Shown: piece by piece, positions 31,116 to 43,000 of the stretch
Layout of the letters: every line of letters starts with the position of its first letter
How positions within the stretch are numbered: position 1 is the stretch's first letter
DNA from: Platynereis dumerilii
Taxonomy: Eukaryota; Annelida; Polychaeta; Phyllodocida; Nereididae
DNA length: 64,000 nucleotides
Reading direction: 5' to 3'
Assembly: GCA_026936325.1 (NCBI GenBank)
Contig: JAPTHN010000012.1
Span: 40,000,537-40,064,536 of the forward strand
Notes under the pieces: model-generated
Databases searched by the model: none
Seen by the model: the letters and a program-made list of their open reading frames with translations, nothing else
Told to the model about the DNA's origin: nothing
Translations under genes and position numbers: made by a program

Positions 31116-33424
31116 ATAGCCTTACATAGTTAATGTCAGTTATTGTTTGGGTTTGCGACAGGAGATTATACCTATATATACCTAAATATTGACAAGGTGT
31201 AGCAGCAACCAAAAACTAATTGTTCTCTATGATCTCATCAAAAGCCCAAGGTCACCTTTGACCCTGAAGGCCCTGAAGGGATTTTCTTGTATATAATTAT
31301 AAGAGCATGTTGTTTTCTGTTTCGAGTTTTGTTGGTTCCAGTTTGTTGTAATCTTTTTGTGCAAAATGTTTAATCCTGTGTTTATTTATTACTACAGTTG
31401 TGCGAGTGACCACAATGTGCAAATTGGCAACCTCAAATTATAAGATTTGCTGGAGCTCGTTTTAGGATGAATGCATGCTAATCCCCTTAACTGCAAACAT
31501 GAACATCAAAACAGCCCTTAATCATGTTAATACAAAAACACAGTCATTATGGTGCAACCCTTTGAGGCCTTTATCTCAACATTCTCAGCGAATCAGAGAA
31601 GCTCATAGAATTGGGTTAGGTCAGTCTGAGGTTATGCTGGGCTCCTGGAAAACTCAGCCAAGTGAGGAGTGAGCAACCTTGTTTCATTTGAGTGAAAAGA
31701 CATATATCGGCTCAGCCTACAGTGTGATTTTAAAAAAACCTTCTGTGGAAAGACACCAGCCAGAAAAGAACTTGAAGTATTTTTATCTCTGACACATCGC
31801 TTGCCAAGTTCTGGTGAAATAAATTCTTTCCTTGCAATGGAAAATCATTTTGGTGATCAACTTTTAAAAGGTTTATTTCTGTCGGGGGATATAAAACTCA
31901 ACCAATGTGTGGTTCATGGCCATGAACCTCATTCAGGTATTGTCTGCGGAATAAACACTGGTCATTTGGGAAAAATAAATCAAATTTTGCTTCAAGATCC
32001 TTTCGTATTAGTAAATTACTGTGATCGGACCTCAGTGGTCGAACGCACTTAATAGCATCAAATTTGATGAAAATGCAGACATTCTTTAAAAACTTTTAAT
32101 AAACGCACATTTTCAGTATATATTATAATTTTTGTAAATTTTATTTGTATATTCGATTTCACTTATATTTTATATTATTGAACAAACTTCAACATTTTTT
32201 AAAAAGGTAGGCGAGAAAAGTCATAAAACTAAACAAAAGAAGGCCACACAGAAGAACATTTAAAAAAAAACAACGAAATGCTGTTGGCAAAATCTTGGGT
32301 TTTGTCAATTTTAAGTTTATGATTTATCACACTCATATTTTTATACTAAAATGAGGGCACACTGTACATACGCTTGTGACACTCTATGCACTATTTTTGG
32401 ACACAACAGTGACAGTGCTCGAATAATAATTTTCTTCATTGCATCAACGATTGTATGTGTAAACTTTAAAAATTGACCCGGAAGCTGTCACAATGAAGGA
32501 AAAAATTATTGTTTGAAGGCCGACGGCTGCTACCCTGCAGATGGCTGAAGACAATTTCCACGGCTTACGGCATAAATTAAAATTTGACTTCTCTTTAACT
32601 CTGGACTCCAGGGATCTTTGATCAACCATCTTGAAATATTTGACATTTATTGACATTACCTGAAATTTCAGAGGTGACAAAAATTTGGATAGCCAAGACA
32701 TGTATATTTATTATATCACCATACATGATAATACTACAAGTTTATACATCATATTTACATGTAACCACATTGAACTATGCACAAGAAACAACAAACCAAA
32801 TATTATATATAAATATATACATTATAGAATACAGAAAGTTGAACAAAATCCCTTTGACTGTTAAATTGACGATTGAATGCAATTTATGAATATCTCTCGA
32901 AAATTAACATTGTGTCACAAACAACCTCTATTCAAAATATTGATACAATTTACAAAAATGATATAAGTAAATAAATTAGTGTTTTCTTCAATCAAATCCT
33001 TTGTTCTATTGTAATTTACTGATAATTCCTACGTGTGTGGATTTCCAACTTGGATAAAAGCTGTATTAATACAAAGGCATTTTTTCAATGCAATCCAAAC
33101 AGCCTGAAACAGGTGACAACAATTTCTCATAAAATTTAGCACCGTCATTGAGGATCCGCCCAGAGAATCTGGTATGACATCTTTAAAATAGGAGACACTT
33201 TCCCTTTAATTTCTCTGTGTACACAATTGGTGACATTATTTAAGAAGAAGAATAATCCTTTATGGGAGCAGATAGAATTTAGCAAAAGACGAAGAGGTTG
33301 CAAAAGCCTCGGTACAATATGTATGTATAAATATGGGAATGGTGCTTTGTGGGGACTGGGTATGCAATATACGCATTACGGACAGGTGACACTCCGGGTG
33401 TGCTTCGCTGAGTGGCTTCTTGTT
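31116..33424. other. No assignable gene
   Basis: Several short frames but none with a convincing splice frame or family match. At 32,470-32,640 (minus) a purine/pyrimidine-mixed stretch reads DQRSLESRVKEKSNFNLC, but no context supports a gene. The 30,775-30,790 hairpin with CTAG was judged too weak for a Helitron end. Confidence 0.3.
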
Positions 33425-33485
33425 GGGAGGGCTGTAGAATATGACTTATTGGATAATATATATCTATTGATTATTGTTATATAAT

Positions 33486-33602
33486 TTATTTACAGATAGT
33501 AACACAATCACTAATAAGACACTTTTTACAAACGACGTAACAGCACCAGTGAAAACGACAGTTACATCTCTTGATCGTATTCACATTGAGAGCTCCTTGG
33601 GG
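33486..33602 (-). pseudogene. Tandem duplicate of the Wnt10 C-terminal coding segment
   Basis: Minus-strand frame of 38 codons ending in TAA at 33,486-33,488. [20 protein letters not shown] is identical to the Wnt10 C-terminus, then DCVTICK replaces DWVTVCK. A TAA lies just upstream in frame (33,603-33,605), so it cannot be reached as a simple exon from the acceptor-like ACTGCAG. The DNA match to the real exon spans about 33,425-33,600 against 33,652-33,827, offset 227 bp. All eight cysteines of this stretch are kept, so it is young or still constrained. Confidence 0.75.
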
Positions 33603-33627
33603 TTACCAACTGCAGTGTTTCGAATAG

Positions 33628-33633
33628 TTTATT
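33628..33633 (-). promoter_or_regulatory. Candidate Wnt10 poly(A) signal
   Basis: AATAAA on the minus strand, about 80 bp after the Wnt10 stop and before the duplicated segment. If used, the duplicate lies outside the mRNA. Confidence 0.4.
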
Positions 33634-33712
33634 TTTTCTTGTAGTTTTTGCAGCGTTCCTATAGAATATGACTTTTTGCATAATATATATCTATTGACTA
33701 TTGTTGTATTAT

Positions 33713-34048
33713 TTATTTACACACAGTAACCCAGTCACTGATCAGACACTTTTTACAAACGACGTAACAGCACCAATGGAAACGGCAGTTGCACCTCTCG
33801 ACCCTCGTGACCTTGAGAGTGTTGTAACCGCGACCGCAACACAAAGTCTCGCAATTATCAATGTCCGTGCTGGTTTTGTTGCAGTAACGCCCCCTGGTGC
33901 CGGGCGAGTCTAACCACGAGGAGTCCTCGCAAAAATTCGGAGACGTCTCGTAAAATACGAGGCTGGATTTCGAGGGTCTCTTTCTCCTCTTCTTTTTGTA
34001 TACCAGACGAAGACGTACACGCCCACTCGCTGAATTAGTGTTTATCAT
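33713..34048 (-). CDS. Wnt10: Wnt10 exon 6 (terminal)
   Basis: 336 nt including TAA at 33,713-33,715; acceptor CTATGATTGCAG. Encodes a basic linker ([10 protein letters not shown]), then [13 protein letters not shown], which carries an N-K-T sequon, and the C-terminal cysteine cluster. Confidence 0.95.
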   Translation of the reverse strand: MINTNSASGRVRLRLVYKKKRRKRPSKSSLVFYETSPNFCEDSSWLDSPGTRGRYCNKTSTDIDNCETLCCGRGYNTLKVTRVERCNCRFHWCCYVVCKKCLISDWVTVCK

Positions 34049-37000
34049 CTGCAATCATAGGAAAAGGTTGAAGGAATTTCCACTGAAACTCATGATTCTG
34101 TCACAATGTAAGGACAGAGTGGGGAGTTGTGGAAGGATAGATCCTTGAAAATAAATTGTACAATGAGATAAATATTGTCATAAAATCCTTGGCCAAAAAA
34201 AGGACCTTAGAATTTCACTGTAATTTCAATACATAACAATAAAGCTTCATTTGTTGTCAGTCAATTAATAGGAGCATTATTATCTCAATTTGGAATTGAT
34301 TTTTATCTTGACTTTTGATTTTAATCGAAGAGGACACAAATTCAGTAACACAGAGGAGCTTTAGAAAGCAGTGAAACATGAATAGGAATATATAGATATT
34401 TTGCGGTGCACCAAGTTGTCAAGAAGTGCAGCCAAAAGACTTGTTCTGCTTGAAAAGGAAAAGCAATTTGATTTGTTGCTATTGATTGACTGTCAGGAAA
34501 TGAAGCTTTGTTGCAGTGTATTTCAAGTGAACTTCTAATAAGGTCCATTTTTTGTCCAGGAGCATGAACTGTCAAAGCACAAATACAGTATGCTGAAAAA
34601 TTCAAGAGGAAAGCCGTCAGCAAGGGTAAGATCAGATACTCATGAAAGCTGTAGAAAAGACTGCCACAGGAAAAGAAACTAAGGATGCAGTTAAAGTTTG
34701 TTTGAAGACCAAAAACAGAAAGTTGATACAATAATAATCATAATTGGTACAAAGGAAAAATAAAGAATAAATAAGTTAAATAAATAAAATCACACAAGCA
34801 CAATCCATATTTCCCACCAGTACCAGATTGTATCAACGATTAACATCCTAAAGTGGTCAACTACAATAACTTATCTTTTAACAGGGTTACTTGGGGAAAA
34901 ATTCATTTTTTTGTACCATATATGATTATTATTGTACAGGCCTAAAGAGAGAAGTATAATATTGTTTTTACCTGTACCTTGGAGGCTTGGAGATATTTTT
35001 GCTTGAGCACCTCGCCAACCACATGAAACTGCGGTGCAGCCCTCCAACACGTTTTCATCTCGCAACTGCCCGACATTCCGTGGCACTTGCACATCTTGCG
35101 AAGGTTTTCAAACACCGTCTGGAATAAACATAGATGTGCATGGTTTAGATGTATCAAATTAAAATCAACAGACCATCAACATAAACATTTATTTATCAAT
35201 TTATGGGTTAGCTCAATTGAAATTGCCCAGGGTTTCCTATAACTAGGTCTGACTGTCACATTATAGGATTGCTCAGGGCAGATGGATCTTGGCAACTTTT
35301 GACCTTTCCCAAAGTTCTTGTAATATTACACTTATTCACTATAGGTGGCGCTGTGTACATCTAAACAAGAAACAGGGTTAGCTCAGACTCCCTCTGGTGT
35401 TGACTATAGCCAAGAAAGGGATTTATATGTACATAATATAACAATTTTGCCTGTAAACAATAATGTTCACAGGCAAAGAGGTGATAAAACTTCCAGAGAA
35501 AAAAGGTTGTATAGGCCATTCTTACCATTCGTCCAACTTTATTATTATGACGATTGACCTTGGACATGAAATCTTTCGCTCTGTCTTTGGAGTCAAGGAA
35601 CTTTCTTCCGAACGCGTTTCCAAACTCGACATTATGATCGCACCCTTTCCACTGCCACTGGTTGGTCGCGTGATTCAAGACGGGTTGACAACCACAGGAT
35701 TCTAGTTTTCCGAGAGAGCAGGCTCGGGCAACTTGGGTGACAACTCCTGCAGCAAAAATGGCGTAGGCAAAGGCGGTCTCTTTGTAACCTGTTGAAAAAA
35801 ATACTATAAATTAACCACTTTTGATAATGAGATACCTGACATGCAAAGATTTGCATTTCAATGATTTACAGCAGAAGTCAAAAGCAGTGAGTGGCTGAGG
35901 AGTGAGGACAGGCAATGGCAAAAAAATGGTGCGGGCAAACGAAATCTCCTTGTAAACGGTTGATATAAAAATAGAATGATATGTAAGCCTAAAGGAAGAC
36001 AATTTATTGTGAGAGCCAAAATTCAACCTTTATCATCCAAGGATAGCAATGGTTCCAATGAAAACTGGTTGTTTGACTGACCGAAACAAACTTAAACAAT
36101 CATTTCCAGGCCAAAAAAGTAGATTTTTCCACTGTCTTTAAATTTTGACCAGTTTCAAAGATTTAAAAAAGAGATTTTTCAAAGATGAATGATGTTTTAT
36201 GAATTCAACATCGTAAAACCTGTTTAATCTTGAAACTTTGATTTATTTACGAAAATTTAGAAAATATAAAAGGTAAATCATATTTATTACCTCTTGCCAG
36301 AAAAGGACTACTGTGTGGATTCTTGTTTTTTCTCTCAAGTGCTGAACAATTCCAGCGATGTGTTTTGAATTGACGCTGACACTCATGAATTGCCACTTGG
36401 ATGCCTTGGATGGCTGACGCTGTCACATCCGGATAACGACTGTAGAGAAAGAAAACTTTGTTCATTTATTTTATCTATTGGCCAATGTTAGAATATATTT
36501 TGCATGAAAATTTTAAGGCCAATCATGTAGCAGGATATTAGTCACATGACATACCAATAAACAACAATATTGGTGCCTTAAAAGTGTTATTGGTATAAGT
36601 CTGAAATTTGTGCTCAATTTCATAAGTCCAGTGATTTTCTGGTCTGGATATTGGGAGTGTTAGACACTGCTGCCCTCCTTGGGTAATTTAAACTAGAACC
36701 TGAGATGACCGGCTTAAGGCCCTTGTCCCCAGTTGCAGACCGATGAGGCCCATTGCCATACGTGATGTATGACAGAACTACTGATGTGTCAGCTCCAACC
36801 AGCGTGCGGGATGGTGAGAGATGACTGCAAGGATCATGAAACACTGCAGGTAGTGTGCAATTAAAGACAAAACTGACCTGCACAGACTGTACTGCTTGGC
36901 TGTTAAATCGGGATACGTCTTGCAAACTGTGTTAGGATCCAAATTTGGCTCAGTTGGTATATCGAGTCCAAGGATGTCATTTCCACCATTGCATCTGAAA

Positions 37001-40000
37001 CATTAAACATTTTTTAATTATTGATTTGAGTGTATCCTTCAAACTACAAAACGAATAATGTTGGACCTGTATAGAAAGTCATGGAAGTGTATTACTGCCA
37101 CAATAAAAAAACAAAGGCTGCATAGCAGCAAACCTTCAGTGAAAGACATCTTTAAAAGACACAGGCACACTATAAAATTGATGTTACCAAATTGGTATAC
37201 ATATAAAGCAGTCGTGGCTGAGTCTCTGTCTGAAATTATATATATGCCCGCTGCCCTGCCATTTGTCAATACGCTTCCGTAGAAAGTGGCTAGATTAAAC
37301 AAAAAGAAAAATAGAAAGTGAGAATAGTAGGCCTATAAGAGGTGAGAAAGATATAAGGAGGTCTTTCTTTGGCACATGTAGCTCTATAAAATTGCATGCA
37401 CATCCAATCTTTTCTTTATGTTCTCCACATGACAAGTTTGTCCAATCAGATTGCTCCATTCACATACATGACTGTCCATCCTTTTCTTATGATGGATTAT
37501 TGATATGATGGATAGCAACCTGAATAAATTACTTTTTCGGCCGGCCCAATCGTTTTTTACTCCCAATTTTTTAAAGGCTTAAAAAGGTGTTGTTAATCAT
37601 AGTATAAGATGGTAAAACTACAATTGAAAATTATGTTTAGTCTCAAGAAAGCCTGTTGTTACAGTCCTCGTCATATTTACGTGGAATCTCAACTCTCTTC
37701 TATGCTGTGGAAGTGAGATGTCAGAGATGATTCTATTCTATAGCATTGTAATTTATGTAAAGTAACTACAAGCTGTGATGTCATTTCAAACTGGGTCAGA
37801 TTCCCTTTGCTTCTGGCAAATGTGTGAATCCACCAAAACTGAGAGTCACAGTTTCAACGCAGTGTCAGAGTAGGCCATTTATCAGGGATAGCCCCTGCAA
37901 CCACATCATCACAGTTTGATAGCCAATGGGTTGACAGTAAAACTACACATCACAGTTTTAACATTGATATATTGAAGGAACCCGTCTGATCTGACCAAAT
38001 GGTAGCTTCATGAGCATTCACAGTAGGCAACTGTTATAATCCCCACAGAGTTGTTTGATTAATCTGCAAACTTACAACTTCACGACTTCAAGCTTCAATG
38101 CACCTTGCGATAAACAAAAGGCATTGGCATCTTTGTAAACACATGGATTATATGATGTAAATTTCTCCTGATAGCCCATTGGCTGACAGGCTGTGATGCA
38201 TGGGGTTTTCCAGACCCAATTTAAACTCTGACACTGTGTTGAAACTGTGACGCTCAGTTTTGGTGGATTCGCATTGGCTAGAAGCCGGGTAACCTGACCC
38301 AGTTTAAAATGACATCACAGCTTGTAGTTAGTTTATATAAATTGCAATGCTAGAGAAAATTCATCTCTGACATCACACTTCAACAGCAAAGAAATTAACT
38401 TGAGATTCCACGTAAATATGACGAAGACTGTAACATTCCTCGTTTCTAACCCTTATATAGTATATGTCTGTTACATGACAGAAAAGTCTAATCTACAAAC
38501 AGGATAATATTATGTATTTTGGTGATTTTGCCTGTGCATATGATCAGATTCTCATCGCAGTATAATACGCCTTGGAATTTTCTTAAAAACTTAAGTAATT
38601 AAGTGTTGTCTATTGTTCATTGTTTCTACCTAGCTAATTACAAATAAATAAGTAAATTAATTGATTACCTCACACTATTCCCATCTTAATTTACCAGTTG
38701 TAATTAACCTCATTACATTTTTTACACGTTTCAAGGTGAATCAGTAACAAAAGCGGACTAATGTATAACTAATGTGAAGAATCTTGTGGGAATTTCCAAA
38801 AACTCCTTCTTTAAATTGCTCTTCAAATTACTTTCTGCATAAGGTATTATATCAGACAAGGTGGTGATAGCAGGTGTCACATAATTCAACAGTAACTATT
38901 TACTAACTAATGCCGAAGAATTTAATCTCGGTAATTACAACATCGGTGTTACTGCAATGCACCCTCGTTACTGAGTAGACGGTAGACCTATACATCAACT
39001 GAAAGTGTACAATCTCAACAAAAAGGTTTCATATTGAACCTTTTAGGGTTCTATAAGCTGGTATAGATAAGGAACCCTAAAAGGTTTGTTTGTCAACTTT
39101 AAAAAGGTTCCAACAGCAATTAAACAACAACAACATTTAGATAATCCAGCTGCACCGAACTCTCATGATGGAACCCCTTTCTCTCAAGTTGGGAGCATAG
39201 GGTCCTATCCTAGGGCCTTCCCACCAAGTATTGAACCTTTTCGATTCAGTTGAACCCTTAAAAAATGTAGAACCTTCTTTCAGCTGTGGGTTCTTTATTT
39301 ATACCAAAAAGAAAATTTTGCATTAAGAGTGTACAGGGTGTCTACAGAAAAAGAGGACAGTCACTTTTCTTCTTTTTCACACTCATATAAGTTCTGAATT
39401 TCGTGATAAGTCTAACATAAGAATGGATTTGATAGTCAGCCATATTAGGTCTATTGCAAATATGTTTATTTGTGAATTAGATCACTACTAAAGGCAAAAT
39501 GCAAGCATGATATGCAAAAGTGCTTGCATTGCTCTAAGCTGAAAAAGGTCGTCCTGTTTTCCTCATTCTTGATGAGAAATTTTTCACCATTTATGGTGCT
39601 TGTGAGAGTAGGAATGATTCATGCGTGAGTAGTGGGACATTTGCTGATGCTCCAGCTGCCAATAATTTAATTCAGGACCTAACACTTGGTCTTCAACATG
39701 GAGTCATCTGATGACAAGAAAATCACAAAAATGTCTCAAATAAACCATTGACCAGAGTACCGGAATCAATGCAAATGTTTATGATAACATTCTGAAATAA
39801 TTTGGGGTGCCATGGCGTCAGACGAGAAACTCTTTTGTTGGCAAAATCATCTTCCTACAAGGTGTAGCACCTGTTCATACTGCAAAGAAGACTCAGGAGT
39901 GCCTCAAAACAAGCCACCTGAGCCATGTAGAGTGCCACCCCTTGTCTCCTGAGCTGGACCGAGTGGATTATTATGTATGGGCAAATTGGGAGACAGAATC

Positions 40001-43000
40001 CAGCAAGTTATCGCAACCCTCGCATTAAAGTTAAAGGCCTCCGCCATGTCTGCATGGGGCAAAATGTTTGTGGAGAGCATCAAACACGCTTTTGCATCAT
40101 TTATGTCTCACCTGCAGAAAGTTACCACATCAAGGGGTGTGAATAATGGCTAATTTGGCTGTTCTGAATATACTGTTAATATACAAGTCATGTTTTGTTG
40201 AATGATGATGCTTGGCACAAAAAAAAAAGTAAACTAATCCAATTGTGTTGACTGTCCTCTTTTTCTGTAGACACCCTGTATGATAAGAAGATACATTCGT
40301 TAACATTTCCTCAATTTTTGGTGGAAATCTACCACATATATGTGTCAGATCCCATGGAACATTCAATGGAGACAGGTTGTAATCAATATTCTATGCTAAA
40401 TCATAGGGATGGACATCGTTTCACGATATATTGGTTGAACCGTATCAATCATTCGATTCGATAATCGAAACCGAATGGTAAGCAATACATGTATGGTATC
40501 GAACCGATACTGCCTCAGCTGCATTATTTTGCTAAAAAAGTCATTTTGTTGAAAATTTGGGTTTAAAATGTCACCCAAATGTTGAGAAACACATGAGATT
40601 GTTGCCACTTAGGATTCCTCTCTTGTGCAGGATCTCATTTTGAGAGGCAAAATATGAATTTTGAGGTGTGAAATTTCAGAAAAATTTGTTTGTGGCTCAA
40701 TTTGCAAATCGCGATACATATCGAAAACCGAAAATGTGTATCGACGATACATATCATATCGAACATTGCAAATGATGTCCACCCCTACTTAATCATCAAC
40801 TGAAAGACCCTGGACATCCCTGACTAAATAGGGCATGTGCCATCTCATCATCATACGGTAGTGAACAAAATGAAAGTGCAGCTCCATCCACAGAGATGGA
40901 GGTTAAGCCGCCCCGGCTGATCCGGGACACACCAGCACAACAGAAGCCAAGTAAAATTAAGTCAAGTCAATATTGATAATTCAAGATGGCCACCATATCA
41001 TACGTTCAAGATGGCCGCCATATTGATAATTTCAAGATGGCCGGTTGTCCAGATTTCTGACTCTTTTTTCTGTCCAGCACTCCAGATGCATAATTATTAT
41101 GGCGAATAAATTTCAGTCAGATTGTAGCACACAACACAATATCTTGGGCTTTATTTTGATGCTGTTTTGCATAAAATTTAACTGTGAACCCAGACAAACC
41201 AGTAAGCAATCAGCACCACTTACTAAAATTGGAATTATAATCAGCATAAAAGTTAATGACAAGGCTGATATTATTTTCAGGAAGTTTCACTGTGTTCGCG
41301 ATGACTGTACGCATATCTCAGTCACTGTCTTTCGTCCATTTACAGTCCCGCCTGTAAGTAGGTGAAACGGGTGATGTTTTACCATTTCCTTAATGCTAAA
41401 CGTTGTCAACCAAATTGTTTGTGGAAGCAAGGAGACTCATCTGATGCAAAGAAAACATAAGTGGTCGTAATGGATGAGGCACGTGGGATACAAATGGCCG
41501 CCAATTTTCTTTGCAAGTTACATATGTATGGGTCAATGGCCTTGTGTTTCACTTACTTATCAAAGACTTTGACCCATACCTAATTCTGAGTACAGCAATG
41601 AAAACAGTGAAAATTGGTAGCCATTGTCAGCCCACATGCCTCAAATAGCATCCTTTTTGACCCAATATGTTTTCTTCTCGTCGGATGAGAATTCATGCTT
41701 CCACAAGCATTTTTGTCAAGAAAGTTTAGAATTGATCCTATGGCATAACATCACCCGTTTAACTTACCTACGGACGGCAGTGTATATAATTATTCGTACA
41801 TAAATGTTGTTGCTAGTCTGCATAAACCTTTTCCAACAGGATATCTGTCTGGCAGAACAGTGCAGATGTCAGTTTGGTTGAGATCTACTTTCTTGAGTCA
41901 GCTGACAATTGACAAGTGACAGCTAAAGATAAGGTTGAAAAAGTTTAATGATATATAGCAGTTATCTATTTGAAAGACCGAGAGACCGAGGGGACCGGGT
42001 GCATGACTGAGAGACCGCGAGGAGACTGCGGAGCGTTCAGTTTATGCCTCCCGCATAACACATTTAACAAGAATTCAAACAGTGATAAAAAATTCCAGAA
42101 CTATAATCGCAGTAGAAGAGGAGTCGAAATGATTGCAGGGATGATGTACGGCCATGACACCGGGCGAATTTGTGACCTGACTTTGTGCCTTTCTTAGGCT
42201 TTCTACTTAAATAGGTGGGCTGTGAGTTGGTAGGGGGAGATTTAATTAACTGAAAATGACATTGGGAGGCAAAAAAAACACTTTCCAGTTGGGTGGCATG
42301 TCAAAAAGAGGCGGAGTTGGTGAAAAAAAGTTAGGCGCATAAATCACAAAACTGTTCAGAACGAATAGACGCAAAAAGTACCTTCTATAAATCATATGCC
42401 ATTATGAATGATCTGACTGACATGAATGAGTTAATTATCATTCTAATAACTTGAGATATGAAGTGATAAAATGAACTTATTTATTATGATATAAACTTCT
42501 ATCATGTAGGTATTAATTTTTTATTTTGTATGTTTTTACATTCACACGGAGTCCTGCACTTCACAAGATCTATCGAAGTTTTCTGTGTTTTGAGATTCTA
42601 TGTCGATGATGCGTAGAATTGATTTCAGATTTAACTTGTGCTTGAATTTAATTTGAAATAGTATTGATTCTGTTGATTAAAATAATAGAATAATAGCCTC
42701 ACCAGATTTTCATGTATGTTATCCCTTTGTTGTAATAACAGAAAAAATGACACCGCAATTACAATCCTCATCATATTTACATGAAATCTCAAGTTCTTTT
42801 CTATGCTGTTGAACTGTGATGTCAGAGATTACTCTATTCCAGCATTGCAATATATGTAAATTAACTACAAGCTGTGATGTCATTTAAACTGGGTCAGATT
42901 CCCCAGCTTGTAGCCAATGTGAATCCGCCTGAACTGAGCATCACAGTTTCAACTCAATGTCAGAGTGAAAATTGGGTCATGGAAAACCCATGCAAGTTAC

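Noticed and set aside
34342-34731. 129-codon open frame on the minus strand in Wnt10 intron 5
   Set aside because: No family resemblance, no splice context, and AT-rich composition; probably chance.
36620-36870. Open frame continuing from Wnt10 exon 2 on the minus strand
   Set aside because: It is a different frame from the exon and lies in intron 2; the donor GTCAGT and the exon 3 match settle the structure.
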